Positions 42,135-50,727 of a DNA stretch of 64,000 bases are shown here, piece after piece. Position 1 is the first letter of the stretch; every line of letters starts with the position of its first letter. The translations under genes were made by a program, and so were the position numbers. A model generated the notes under the pieces. The model saw only the letters and a list, made by a program, of their open reading frames with translations, did no database searches and was not told the origin of the DNA. The stretch is from Oscillibacter sp. (GTDB taxonomy: Bacteria > Bacillota > Clostridia > Oscillospirales > Oscillospiraceae), in the NCBI GenBank assembly GCA_017526785.1, contig JAFXQV010000027.1, forward strand, positions 62,001 through 126,000, given 5' to 3'.

Positions 42135-42338
42135 ATGAACAGGCGTATCGTCGAATACAGCGAGATGGAAAGCGTACTGCTCCGGTTGCAGTGCGTCTAC
42201 GAAACGCTGATGATGATTCACGGACAGACGTACTCCAAGCCGCTCTATTGCGCGGCGGACGAACTCATGCACATTACCGACGAGTTCGGAGACTTCCTGT
42301 CGGCGTCGGTTTCTGTGCCGGAACAGGAAAAGCCGTGA
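42135..42338 (+). CDS. Hypothetical 67-aa protein
   Basis: A small acidic, probably helical protein (MNRRIVEYSEMESVLLRLQ, then TLMMIHGQTYSKPLYCAADE and LMHITDEFGDFLSASVSV). I recognise no family. It is preceded by AAGGAGG 10 nt upstream, within the end of the RHH gene, and starts one base after that gene stops, so the two are translationally linked. It could be a partner of the small RHH protein. No signal peptide or membrane segment. Confidence 0.6.
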   Translation: MNRRIVEYSEMESVLLRLQCVYETLMMIHGQTYSKPLYCAADELMHITDEFGDFLSASVSVPEQEKP

Positions 42339-42347
42339 AAAAAGCGC

Positions 42348-42373
42348 CCCGATTCCGTGTCAGGAATCGGGGT
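42348..42373 (+). other. Perfect hairpin without T-tract
   Basis: CCCCGATTCC (42348-42357), loop GTGTCA, GGAATCGGGG (42364-42373), just after the 67-aa gene. No T-run follows; may be a transcript-end structure. The remainder to 42498 contains no further feature I can see. Confidence 0.5.
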
Positions 42374-42498
42374 ACGCCCACGCCCGAGAAAGGAAGTGAA
42401 AGCGGGCGTCATTCGGAAGTCCTTGTTGACAGTCAGCCATTCCGTAAGGGGTCAGCCCGTGGAAGGAGGAAAACGGGCGTTCGGAAGTTCTGTCAGAC

Positions 42499-43911
42499 TT
42501 ACCGACCGAAGAAACCGTTGCCGAAGAAATAGTTGAAGAAGTCGTCGTTGAAGGGATAGCCGTTGCCGTAATAATTACGGGGCTGTTCCTGCGGCTGCTG
42601 GGTGTCCTGCGGCTTCTCCTCCGCGGGAACCGCGCCCCAGACGATATCGACCGTGATGGTCTGTCCGTCGCGGTAGACTGTCAGCGTGGCCGAGTCCCCG
42701 GCGGAATACTTCTTCTTGGCCGCGTTGAGGTCTTCCACGGTCTTGATTTCCGTGTCGTCGACCTTGGTAATCACGTCGTCACGCTTCAGGCCTGCCTTGT
42801 CGGCGGCGCTTCCCTCCTCCACGGAGTAGATGATAACGCCCGCCTGTACGTCAAAGCGGTACTGCGCCGCCAGATTGCTGTTGAACGTCCCCGGCACAAT
42901 GCCCAGATAGGGCTTGTTGGCCACATAGCCGTTGGTCATGATGTCCTCAATCATCGACAGCACGTCGTTAATCGGGATAGCGAAGCCGAGACCCTCGACA
43001 GTCGTCGTGGAATAGCTGGAATATTTCGCGGAGACAATGCCCACGGCCTCGCCGTACTCGTTGAACAGAGGCCCGCCGGAGTTGCCCGGATTGATGGCGC
43101 ATGTGACCTGAATCATGTTGAACGGCGTGCCGTCCACGTTAATGGCGCGGTTGACCGACGACGCGATACCCTCGCTCATGGAAAACGTCAGTTCGCCGAG
43201 CGGGTTTCCGATAGCCGCCACATGGTCGCCGACTTTCAACTGACTGCTGTCGCCGACGGTCACGGCCTGAAAATCGGTTCCCTCGATTTTCAGCACGGCA
43301 ATATCGTAATCAGAATCGCCGCCGATGATTTTCGCGTCATACGTGGTGTTGTCGTAGAGCGTGACCTTGACGGTCTTGCCGCTTTCCACTACATGGTAAT
43401 TTGTGACAATGTAGCCGTCTTTCGTCAGGATGAAGCCGGAGCCGGACGACGCCGACTGCACGGGCTGTCCGAAGTAGTTGACGCCGCTTTCGCCCGTGAC
43501 GTTAATCGAGACCACGCTTCCGACCTGAGAGGCGTAGATTTCCGCCTCGGTCATGGAGCGCCTGCCGTTGGTCAGAGCCTTGACGCCGGAGGCGTTGTTT
43601 TGCTGTTGGGTCGTCTCCGAACGGGATTCGCTCACCTGAATGGTCGTTTCCCGTACGGCCGGACTGTGCAGGCGGCTGGCCGCGTACCACGCGCCGCCGC
43701 CGCCGACAACGCCGCCCAGCAGCGAGAAGCACAGCGCAAGCGCCACAATGTTTGTCCCGCGCTTTTTCTTGGAGGGCTTCATGTCCTGTATGGTGCCGGA
43801 CGGCTGGAAGTTCCGGTAGGGTTCCGGCTCCACATTCGCGTAATATTGCCGACGCCCGCTTACGCCGTACTGGCTCTCCGGGGCGTTGTTCCAATTGTCA
43901 TTGCCGTACAT
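42499..43911 (-). CDS. htrA: HtrA/DegP-type membrane-anchored serine protease
   Basis: A 470-aa envelope quality-control protease. A cytoplasmic tail (about 1-52) leads to one transmembrane helix (IVALALCFSLLGGVVGG, about 54-75), a linker, a trypsin-like S1C domain with the triad His (VTNYHVVESG, near 173), Asp (DYDIAVLKIEG, near 202) and Ser (INPGNSGGPLFNE, near 278), and one PDZ domain (about 345-430). A Gln/Asn/Gly/Phe-rich tail ending NYFFGNGFFGR is unusual. ATG 43911 has AGGAGG 10 nt upstream; GTG 43917 is an alternative two codons earlier at shorter spacing. Monocistronic. Confidence 0.93.
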   Translation of the reverse strand: MYGNDNWNNAPESQYGVSGRRQYYANVEPEPYRNFQPSGTIQDMKPSKKKRGTNIVALALCFSLLGGVVGGGGAWYAASRLHSPAVRETTIQVSESRSETTQQQNNASGVKALTNGRRSMTEAEIYASQVGSVVSINVTGESGVNYFGQPVQSASSGSGFILTKDGYIVTNYHVVESGKTVKVTLYDNTTYDAKIIGGDSDYDIAVLKIEGTDFQAVTVGDSSQLKVGDHVAAIGNPLGELTFSMSEGIASSVNRAINVDGTPFNMIQVTCAINPGNSGGPLFNEYGEAVGIVSAKYSSYSTTTVEGLGFAIPINDVLSMIEDIMTNGYVANKPYLGIVPGTFNSNLAAQYRFDVQAGVIIYSVEEGSAADKAGLKRDDVITKVDDTEIKTVEDLNAAKKKYSAGDSATLTVYRDGQTITVDIVWGAVPAEEKPQDTQQPQEQPRNYYGNGYPFNDDFFNYFFGNGFFGR

Positions 43912-44060
43912 AATCACAATTCCTCCTCAAATGTATTCTGTCTTTATAGAGGCAGTTTTTATGGCATGAGTTCGGCGGAATTCCGTGTTCCGCGTCCCTC
44001 TCTCAACCGTCTGGCGACATGATAGCACCCGTAACTTAAAAAATCCTGAAAATTTAAAAA

Positions 44061-44288
44061 AACACCAGTTTCCAAGTTTTCTGGACAGGCCTCCTATGAA
44101 AAGTTCAGAAATTTAGCGAGTTATGTGGAATTTCGCAATATTTCAAGGCATTAAAATGACGACTATATTTTTGAGGCTTTAAGGGGTGCCTCCCAAAGTG
44201 GCAAAAAATCCGAGCCTGATTCATTCTTGCCCGAATAATGGGCTTTTTGAGGGGGATATGTGCGCCCAAAAACTTGGAAACTGGTGTT
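44061..44288. mobile_element. MITE-like element with 20-bp perfect terminal inverted repeats
   Basis: AACACCAGTTTCCAAGTTTT at 44061-44080 is the exact reverse complement of 44269-44288. The 228-bp unit is AT-rich, has no coding frame of note, and is flanked by AAAAA on both sides (44056-44060 and 44289-44293), which could be a target duplication but lies in A-runs. It sits in the gene-free stretch 43912-44366 between the start of htrA and the end of the lysozyme gene; apart from this element and a terminator I see no other feature there. Confidence 0.55.
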
Positions 44289-44338
44289 AAAAAAAGATTC
44301 CCGCTCTATCCGCGCTGGAATGGGCGGCAAAACGCGAA

Positions 44339-44361
44339 CCTCCCCCGCGAAACGGGGGAGG
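44339..44361 (-). terminator. Terminator hairpin of the lysozyme gene
   Basis: CCTCCCCC (44339-44346) pairs with GGGGGAGG (44354-44361) around GCGAAAC; on the minus strand it follows the stop codon by 5 bp and is succeeded by a weak T-run. Confidence 0.7.
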
Positions 44362-44366
44362 CCACT

Positions 44367-46862
44367 TTATTTCGCCTTAAACCAGATGTTGGCGTCAATT
44401 TTCCTGCCGATACCCTCGACTACCGCGCTGTCCGTGAACTGCCAGTAGTCCATTTGATAGTAGAGGTTCGGGTAGGGGTACTCGATATCGGTGCCGGGGT
44501 ACTGCGGATACCACATCATGTACGGGGCAAGCGCGCCTTGGTCGTATTTGAGGTAGCAGACATAACGGCTGTTGTAGACCATGGGCGTATACCCGGCGGC
44601 GGCGACGCGCTTGCAGAACGCCACCGCGCACGCGGTCGCCATTTCCTTGGACGTGCCGTAGACGCGATAGGAGCGGTCCTGCATTTCCCAGTCGTAGGAG
44701 ACGGGGCCATTGATTTTATGGTAGCGCAAGCGGGCAATGACGAAATCGGCTTCCTCGATGGCCTCGGCGATGGTCTTGGCCTGCGCGAAGATGTAGACCC
44801 CGGTCTGGATACCCTGCGCCATAGCGCCGTCAATATTGCGGCCGTAGTAGGCGTCCTCGCGGAGCGCGCCCGTGGAAGTGCCGCGCAAGCCAACGCGAAT
44901 CATGGCGAACTGTACGCCGTCGGCCTTGGCGGCCGCCCAGTTAATGGTGCCGTTGGCGCGGTCGCGGTTCTGGTAGGCGGACACGTCCACGCCGAATTTC
45001 GCGTCATAGCGGCCGCCCAGATAACGGAGGCGGTGCCCGGTGCGCCACACAAAGTCCCCGGCGTACACGTTCCGCGTCTTGACACCCGCGTAGACGGGAA
45101 TTCTACTGCCTTGGTAGGTGAAATACTGTCCGGTGGTTCTGCCGGGCGTGTAGACATCCGAAATGGTGAGCTGTGAGACGGGTTTATTGGGGAGTGTGCC
45201 GTAACCCGTGTTGGCGGGGACATAGGGCGCGGGCGTGGATGTGGACGTATTCGGATAGCCGGTGGGCATTTCATTTTCCGGATTGGGCTTGTAGGGTTCG
45301 GGCGGGTAGAATTCGGGATTCTCCACGTTGCTTTTCCCGGAATTGGACGTTTGACCGGGGTCGAAAATATCGCCGTTGCCGGAATTCGACGTTTTCCCGG
45401 AATCCGTGCTTTTGCCGGAATCGGTTGTTTTGCCGGAATCCGTGGTTTTGCCGGAATCGCCGTTGGGGGTCGTGCCGGGCGTGTAGAAGAACTCGCCATT
45501 ATCCGACAGAACCGGGGCGGCCGGAGTAGCCGGAGTGGCCGGGACGGCCGGAAGCTGGCTTTCCGGCTCTTCAAGAGGCGTGGGCGCGGCGGTCTTGCCG
45601 GAGTCGGGAGCCTTGGTCGTCGCGCCGGGGTCGTAGAAAATATCGCCATAACTCGGCGGAGTTTGCGCGGGCGCGGTTGTAGTGGGCGTGGGCGTGGGCG
45701 TAGGCGCGGCGGTCTTGCCGGAATCGCCGTTGGAGGTCGCGCCGGGCGTGTAGAAAAATTCGCCGTTATCCGACAAAACGGGCGCGGGAGGGGTTGCCGG
45801 GACAGCCTTTTCGGGGACAGTGGGCGCGGGAACGGGCGCGGGCGTCGTCACACCGCTGTCCGCGGGCGCGGCAGTCTTGCCGGAATCGACCGTTTTGCCG
45901 GGGTCGTAGAAAATATCGCCGTCGGAGGCGGCACTTTTCTTTTGTGCGAAGTCGTCCATTTCGGGATTGGAGCCGGACGCGTCCATATCGGGGTTGGAAT
46001 AGTCAAATTCGCCCGCGTCCGGGCTGGAAACAGGCTCAAATTCGTCCGGTTCCGGCGCGGATATGGGGGAGCGTTCCACAACCGCGTCCGGCGAGAAATT
46101 CAGGATTTCCCCGTCAATGGTCGCGTCCTCCAGAACGACGGAACCCGTCACCCCGTGGGCGATATACAAGTCACCAAAGACGCGCATGCCGCGCAAAGTC
46201 GCGCCGTCCGTACAGCTTACGAGGACATTGCCCGTGACATCTTCCGACAGCGGCGTGTCGTCGAGAATCATCACGCTTATCATGTTATCGAAGATACGCA
46301 CCACGTCGGCGCGGGTAATGGGGTCGTTGGGGCGGAAATAGTCCCCGGCGACGCCGTCCAGATAGCCAAGCTCCGTCATGCGGGAAACCACGCCCCGGGC
46401 GTAGCCCTCAATATCCACATCGTCGACATAGTGCGGGTGAATGGAATCGGCGGAGAAATGGAAGGCGCGGGCGAGCATGGAGACGGCCTGCTGACGGGTA
46501 ATCGGGGCGGATGGGTTGGCGTAGCCGTTAAACCCCTGAAACACTCCGTTGGCATGAAGTTTCAAGACAGCGTCCTCCCAGTAGTCCCCGGCGGTGTCGC
46601 GGAACGCGGAGGGCGGGGATTTCGTGGAAAAGTGCATCATGCGGTCGAGAATGCCCGCGAAAGCCCCTCTTGTAATGGAGGCGTCGGGGCGAAAGGTTCC
46701 GTCACCATATCCGGAAATCAGGCCGTATCCGGTACTCCACTTGTCGATAGCTTCTTCCGAGGGGTGGCCTTGCGTATCCGAAAAGGCACAGGCCGCCGTC
46801 ATGGAGAGCCACACAACCAGCAGAGCCGCGAGCAGAGATTGGAAGCGATGTAATTGTGGCAT
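44367..46862 (-). CDS. SLH-anchored GH25 lysozyme-type muramidase
   Basis: An 831-aa exported wall hydrolase. A signal peptide (about 1-27, SLLAALLVVWLSMTAACAFS) precedes three SLH motifs (about 28-215) for attachment to wall polymer, a short strand-rich piece, a long Pro/Thr/Ser/Gly linker with repeated DSGKT and FFYTPG/IFYDPG units (about 285-560), and a C-terminal glycoside hydrolase family 25 domain (about 617-831) with FGVDVSAYQNR, MIRVGLRG and VSYDWEMQ, the last carrying the catalytic acidic pair region. GH25 enzymes cut the MurNAc-GlcNAc bond. ATG 46862 has AGAGAGGA 5 nt upstream and a strong promoter. Likely a cell-separation or remodelling enzyme. Confidence 0.92.
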   Translation of the reverse strand: MPQLHRFQSLLAALLVVWLSMTAACAFSDTQGHPSEEAIDKWSTGYGLISGYGDGTFRPDASITRGAFAGILDRMMHFSTKSPPSAFRDTAGDYWEDAVLKLHANGVFQGFNGYANPSAPITRQQAVSMLARAFHFSADSIHPHYVDDVDIEGYARGVVSRMTELGYLDGVAGDYFRPNDPITRADVVRIFDNMISVMILDDTPLSEDVTGNVLVSCTDGATLRGMRVFGDLYIAHGVTGSVVLEDATIDGEILNFSPDAVVERSPISAPEPDEFEPVSSPDAGEFDYSNPDMDASGSNPEMDDFAQKKSAASDGDIFYDPGKTVDSGKTAAPADSGVTTPAPVPAPTVPEKAVPATPPAPVLSDNGEFFYTPGATSNGDSGKTAAPTPTPTPTTTAPAQTPPSYGDIFYDPGATTKAPDSGKTAAPTPLEEPESQLPAVPATPATPAAPVLSDNGEFFYTPGTTPNGDSGKTTDSGKTTDSGKSTDSGKTSNSGNGDIFDPGQTSNSGKSNVENPEFYPPEPYKPNPENEMPTGYPNTSTSTPAPYVPANTGYGTLPNKPVSQLTISDVYTPGRTTGQYFTYQGSRIPVYAGVKTRNVYAGDFVWRTGHRLRYLGGRYDAKFGVDVSAYQNRDRANGTINWAAAKADGVQFAMIRVGLRGTSTGALREDAYYGRNIDGAMAQGIQTGVYIFAQAKTIAEAIEEADFVIARLRYHKINGPVSYDWEMQDRSYRVYGTSKEMATACAVAFCKRVAAAGYTPMVYNSRYVCYLKYDQGALAPYMMWYPQYPGTDIEYPYPNLYYQMDYWQFTDSAVVEGIGRKIDANIWFKAK
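45391..45462 (-). repeat. 18-bp tandem repeats in lysozyme linker
   Basis: Four consecutive 18-bp units of the form GTTTTGCCGGAATCCGTG (plus strand), encoding TDSGKT-type hexapeptides. Part of a longer low-complexity linker from about 45180 to 46010. Confidence 0.85.
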
Positions 46863-46946
46863 GGCAGTCCTCTCTTTCCTGTTTGTAATGTAAGGGCGGC
46901 GGTACCGCGCCTTCTTTTTGCGATATGATGTAAAAAAGCATAGTAT

Positions 46947-46975
46947 ATTATATCGGGTTTTGGATGTGGGGTCAA
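46947..46975 (-). promoter_or_regulatory. Promoter of lysozyme gene
   Basis: Minus strand TTGACC (46970-46975), 17-bp spacer, perfect TATAAT (46947-46952). Confidence 0.88.
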
Positions 46976-47043
46976 GCGCCGATGTTTATTGCTTTTGACG
47001 AATCTGTTTCGGGAGTAACCCGCCAATTTTGATACTTTCGACA

Positions 47044-47084
47044 AAACGAAAGCCTGTCCGCATGCGTCGGACAGGCTTTCGTTT
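47044..47084 (-). terminator. Terminator of the phosphatase/BY-kinase unit
   Basis: AAACGAAAGCCTGTCCG (47044-47060) pairs perfectly with CGGACAGGCTTTCGTTT (47068-47084); the stem includes the stop codon of the minus-strand gene and is followed on that strand by TTTTG. Confidence 0.92.
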
Positions 47085-47763
47085 AAGGGGCGTTTTTGCC
47101 GGAAAAGAGATTTTCCTGATGATTGAGAATCTCCGGGGCGACTTTCCGCGTGAGGGTATCCCAGTCGGGGCGGCGGGAGGTCATATTGTGCGCGTCACTG
47201 CCCAGAACGTACGGACAGCCTTTCCGGACGAGCGAACGCACGAAACGGCGTCCCCAGAATGTGCGGAAAGCCTCGTTGTTAATCTGAAACACGGCGTCGG
47301 CCTGCAGGACTTCCGACATCTGCGCCCGGGAGTAGAACCCGGCATAGCGGTGGACATGCGCCAGCACGGGCGTGAGGCCGTAACGCTGGGAGAGGTCGAA
47401 GATTTCTTCCAACATCCAGTGCGCGAAGGGCGCGTAGGGCAATTCCAAGAGGATATAGGGCGTCCGCGCAAGCGTAAGCAGGTGAATTCCGGGAAGCCGG
47501 CTGATTCCCTGCTCAACGGCGACTTCCGCGCCGAGGTGGATGTAGGGGAGGGTCATATCGGTGTCGGCAATCTGCCGGAAAGCGTTCTGACGGCGTTCGA
47601 GCCAGTCGTAGACGCTCTTTTCCCGGTGGGCGTAAAAGTGCGGCGTGGCCACAATGCGGTCGACGCCCTGCGCCATCATCAGGCGTATCATGTCCAGCGA
47701 GAGCGCGACATCTTTGGGGCCGTCGTCCATGCGGGGGAGGATGTGGCAATGATAGTCAGTCAT
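47083..47763 (-). CDS. PHP-domain tyrosine-protein phosphatase (CpsB/CapC/YwqE type)
   Basis: A 226-aa metal-dependent phosphatase of the polymerase-and-histidinol-phosphatase fold. Metal ligands are visible: YHCHILPRMDDG at the start, VATPHFY, the middle Glu in HLGAEVAVE, VLAHVHRY and the late GSDAHNMTSR. By family it dephosphorylates the tyrosine tail of the BY-kinase encoded 21 bp upstream in the same operon, thereby controlling polysaccharide export. ATG 47763 follows AAGGCGGTACAACCC, a modest site. Its end overlaps the terminator stem. Confidence 0.92.
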   Translation of the reverse strand: MTDYHCHILPRMDDGPKDVALSLDMIRLMMAQGVDRIVATPHFYAHREKSVYDWLERRQNAFRQIADTDMTLPYIHLGAEVAVEQGISRLPGIHLLTLARTPYILLELPYAPFAHWMLEEIFDLSQRYGLTPVLAHVHRYAGFYSRAQMSEVLQADAVFQINNEAFRTFWGRRFVRSLVRKGCPYVLGSDAHNMTSRRPDWDTLTRKVAPEILNHQENLFSGKNAP

Positions 47764-47784
47764 GGGTTGTACCGCCTTTCCGGC

Positions 47785-49473
47785 TTACAGTGGGCTTTGG
47801 GGCTGGGGTGGCACATCGGAATCAGGCGGCGCGGAGGGTTCGTCGGACAACGGCGCGGAGGGTTCGTCAATCAGCGGCGCGGACGGCGCGTCGGCGAACA
47901 GCGCGGCATTCGCGGCGGCAATCTCCGGCGTGACGGCCGTCGCGGTCTGTCTGCGGCGGCGGCCGTAGCCGTACCCGTAGCCGTAACCGTAGCGGTAGCC
48001 GTAACGGCTGTAGTACGCCCCGGCGGGGTGGCGCTCCACGTCGTTGACGACGAAGCCCAGCATATTCCCGCCGGACAGGTCTATTTTTTTCATGGCCTCG
48101 GCGATATCCTCGTAGGTGGCCTGCGCGTAACGCGCCACAAGCAGAATCCCGCCGACGCCGCGCATAACCAAGGCGTCGCTGACAACGTTCATCGGGGGCG
48201 TGTCGATAATCACGTAATCGTAGCGTTCGGAGAGAGCCGCGAGCAGTTCCTGAAACTGCGACGACGAGAGCAGTTCGGACGGGTTCGGCGGCAGAGGCCC
48301 CGACGGCAGTAAATCCAGATTCCCCATGACGTGGTGTCTTATGGAGGTCTCGACGGACGACAGGGCAATGATGAGCGTGGACAGCCCGGTACTGTTGTCC
48401 ACAACGAATGTCCTGTGCATGACGGGCTTTCGCATGTCGGCGTCGATGAGCAGGACGCGGCCGGAAATCTGCGCGAAGGCCAGAGCGATATTCGCGGCGG
48501 TCGTGGACTTGCCCTCGTGGGGCGAGGCACTCGACACGACAATGGCTTTACGCTCCGCCGTGCCGAGCGCGAACACAATATTACTGCGAATGGATTTGTA
48601 GCCCTCCACGATAGTAAAGGGGATGTTGTCGTCCGTGATGAGTGTCCGGCGGGAGCGGTGGCCTGTCCGGCGCGGACGGCTTGACCGCTTTTTCCGCTTG
48701 ACCGGGGAAAATGCCGCGATGAAGTTCCGCACCCGTGACAGGAACGGCTCCCTTTCCGTGCCGCTGGTACTCTGGATTTCGCCCAGAATGGGGCGGGAGA
48801 AGGCTTTCAGCAATTTTTCGGTATCCCGGACGGTATCGTCGAAGAAGTCCAGCGCCAGCACCAGAAGCACGGCCGCCGCAAGCCCCGCGAGTGCGCCAAT
48901 CAGCGTCACAAGCGGGATATTCGGCGACACGGGGCGGTAAATCGGCACCGCCTCGTCAATCACTTCCACGGAACCCGCGCCCACGACGCGAATCAGCGCC
49001 TCCGGCGCGATGGACACTAAAATGTTGCAGATTCGCGCCGACACCTCGGGGCTTTTCGTGTTTGCGGTAATTCTCATGACTTCCGTGGAATTGACGGCGT
49101 TCATTTTGATACAGTCCAGCACGTCCGGGGGGTTCGACGCCCCGGCTCCCGGGAACGCCGTCCACAAAGTCGCCTCGTCCAGCGTGTCGCACAACTGCCG
49201 TGAGACCTCGTTCATCACCGTCTGACTGGTCAGCACGGCGATATAGGTACTCACCAGCGATTTCGACGCGTTCAGGTCGCTGAGATTGACATTGCCCGTC
49301 CGTTCAGTGTCCGCGCGCACGTACATGGACGCGTAAGCCTCGTAATGGAACGGCATCCAGAACCGCGCGGCCAGCAGCGCCGCCATACCGAAGAGTATGG
49401 TACAAATCACGATGAACCGGAGGCGGCCTAACAGGACGGCGGCCACATTCCGCAAGGTGTAGGTCTGATTCAT
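47785..49473 (-). CDS. Polysaccharide-type tyrosine autokinase (Wzz-BY-kinase fusion)
   Basis: A 562-aa membrane protein joining a CpsC-like adaptor (two TM helices, near 18-38 and 175-200, with a Wzz domain between) to a CpsD-like bacterial tyrosine kinase. Walker A SSASPHEGKSTTAAN, Walker A' VLLIDADMRKP and Walker B YVIIDTPPM are intact. The tail contains a tyrosine cluster YYSRYGYRYGYGYGYGYGR with about nine tyrosines, the autophosphorylation site, then an acidic Pro/Ser-rich end not typical of the family. ATG 49473 follows AAAGGAAC; the frame to 49785 runs back over the promoter. Cotranscribed with its phosphatase; no glycosyltransferase genes are adjacent. Confidence 0.93.
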   Translation of the reverse strand: MNQTYTLRNVAAVLLGRLRFIVICTILFGMAALLAARFWMPFHYEAYASMYVRADTERTGNVNLSDLNASKSLVSTYIAVLTSQTVMNEVSRQLCDTLDEATLWTAFPGAGASNPPDVLDCIKMNAVNSTEVMRITANTKSPEVSARICNILVSIAPEALIRVVGAGSVEVIDEAVPIYRPVSPNIPLVTLIGALAGLAAAVLLVLALDFFDDTVRDTEKLLKAFSRPILGEIQSTSGTEREPFLSRVRNFIAAFSPVKRKKRSSRPRRTGHRSRRTLITDDNIPFTIVEGYKSIRSNIVFALGTAERKAIVVSSASPHEGKSTTAANIALAFAQISGRVLLIDADMRKPVMHRTFVVDNSTGLSTLIIALSSVETSIRHHVMGNLDLLPSGPLPPNPSELLSSSQFQELLAALSERYDYVIIDTPPMNVVSDALVMRGVGGILLVARYAQATYEDIAEAMKKIDLSGGNMLGFVVNDVERHPAGAYYSRYGYRYGYGYGYGYGRRRRQTATAVTPEIAAANAALFADAPSAPLIDEPSAPLSDEPSAPPDSDVPPQPQSPL

Positions 49474-49510
49474 GAAATACAGTTCCTTTCGTGCCAGAAA
49501 TGACGGCTTC

Positions 49511-49539
49511 ATTATATCCGGCGCGAAAACAGATGTCAA
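49511..49539 (-). promoter_or_regulatory. BY-kinase operon promoter
   Basis: Minus strand perfect TTGACA (49534-49539), 17-bp spacer, perfect TATAAT (49511-49516). Confidence 0.92.
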
Positions 49540-49651
49540 GTGAACAAGCGGAAGAAGTCCGCGCCAAGGAATCATTGGCAGGGCGTTATTGGGCAGTCTG
49601 TGAAAAATGCAACACATCCCGCCGCCTGATTTGTACGAGTTGCCGCTTTTC

Positions 49652-49680
49652 TTTTCCGGCGAAACGTGTTTTGATATAAC
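49652..49680 (+). promoter_or_regulatory. Candidate aro operon promoter
   Basis: TTTTCC (49652-49657), 17-bp spacer, TATAAC (49675-49680), just before the aroF ribosome binding site; the leader would be very short and the -35 is weak. Confidence 0.4.
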
Positions 49681-49698
49681 CAAAAGGAGGGATTTCCC

Positions 49699-50727
49699 GT
49701 GATTGTCATACTCAAACAAAGTCCGAATCCCGGACAGTTGGGAAGCCTCATTGAATGGCTGAAGGAAAAGGGCGTACAGGTTCACACCAGCGTCGGCGAG
49801 AGGAACACGATTTTAGGCCTTGTCGGCGACACGTCCCGTATCGACATTGACCTGATTGCCGCCCTTGATATCGTCGAGGACGTGAAGCGGGTGCAGGAAC
49901 CCTACAAAAACGCGAACCGGAAATTTCATCCGGAAGACACGGTCATCCCCGTTGGGAGTACGCAAGTCGGCGGCGGGACGCTGACAATTATGGCGGGGCC
50001 TTGTTCCGTGGAGTCCGAGGAGCAGGTAGTGGGAATCGCCAAGGCGGTCAAGGCCAGCGGGGCTACCATGCTTCGGGGCGGCGCGTTCAAGCCGCGCACG
50101 TCCCCCTACGCGTTCCAAGGGCTGGGGGAGCGCGGCCTTGCGTACCTCAAAAGCGCCCGCGAGGAGACCGGACTGCCCATTGTCACGGAATTGATGGACG
50201 TGACGCAACTGCCCCTTTTCAAAGACGTGGACGTTATCCAAATCGGGGCGCGGAACATGCAGAATTTCGACCTGCTCAAAGCCGTTGGACATCAGGAAAA
50301 GCCGGTCATGATTAAGCGCGGCATGTCGGCGACGTACGAGGAATGGCTGATGAGTGCCGAGTACGTCATGGCGGGCGGTAACGAAAACGTCATTCTGTGC
50401 GAGCGCGGCGTCCGGACGTTTGAGAGCTTCACCCGGAACACGCTTGACCTCTGCTGTATTCCGGTTTTGCGGCACCTGACCCATTTGCCGATAGTGGTAG
50501 ACCCCAGTCACGCGACGGGGAAATACTGGCTTGTGGAGCCCATGGCGCTGGGCGCGGTCGCCGCCGGGGCGGACGGCTTATTGATTGAGGTTCACAACGA
50601 CCCGGAACACGCGCTTTGCGACGGGTCGCAGTCCCTGAAACCGGGCGTCTTTGACGCGGTATCCCGGAAACTGCTTGCGCTTCACGCCGCTATGAAGTCC
50701 ATTCACGGAGAGGGGGCGTCGACTTGA
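49699..50727 (+). CDS. aroF: 3-deoxy-7-phosphoheptulonate synthase (DAHP synthase)
   Basis: Condenses PEP and erythrose-4-phosphate in the first shikimate step. The 342-aa protein is the type I-beta form: an N-terminal ACT/FL-like regulatory segment (about 1-75, MIVILKQSPNPGQLGSL) followed by the KDOPS-like barrel with GPCSVES, LRGGAFKPRTSPYAFQG, the IGARNMQNF motif, MIKRGM and VDPSHATGK. The regulatory segment suggests feedback control by an aromatic product. GTG 49699 has AAAGGAGGG 8 nt upstream. First gene of a tightly packed five-gene aro operon; its TGA overlaps the TTG of aroB. Confidence 0.96.
   Translation: MIVILKQSPNPGQLGSLIEWLKEKGVQVHTSVGERNTILGLVGDTSRIDIDLIAALDIVEDVKRVQEPYKNANRKFHPEDTVIPVGSTQVGGGTLTIMAGPCSVESEEQVVGIAKAVKASGATMLRGGAFKPRTSPYAFQGLGERGLAYLKSAREETGLPIVTELMDVTQLPLFKDVDVIQIGARNMQNFDLLKAVGHQEKPVMIKRGMSATYEEWLMSAEYVMAGGNENVILCERGVRTFESFTRNTLDLCCIPVLRHLTHLPIVVDPSHATGKYWLVEPMALGAVAAGADGLLIEVHNDPEHALCDGSQSLKPGVFDAVSRKLLALHAAMKSIHGEGAST

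Noticed and set aside
45351..46853. 500-aa plus-strand frame opposite the SLH-GH25 gene
   Set aside because: Antisense shadow of the repetitive linker and SLH part; Arg/Gly-rich with no recognisable fold.
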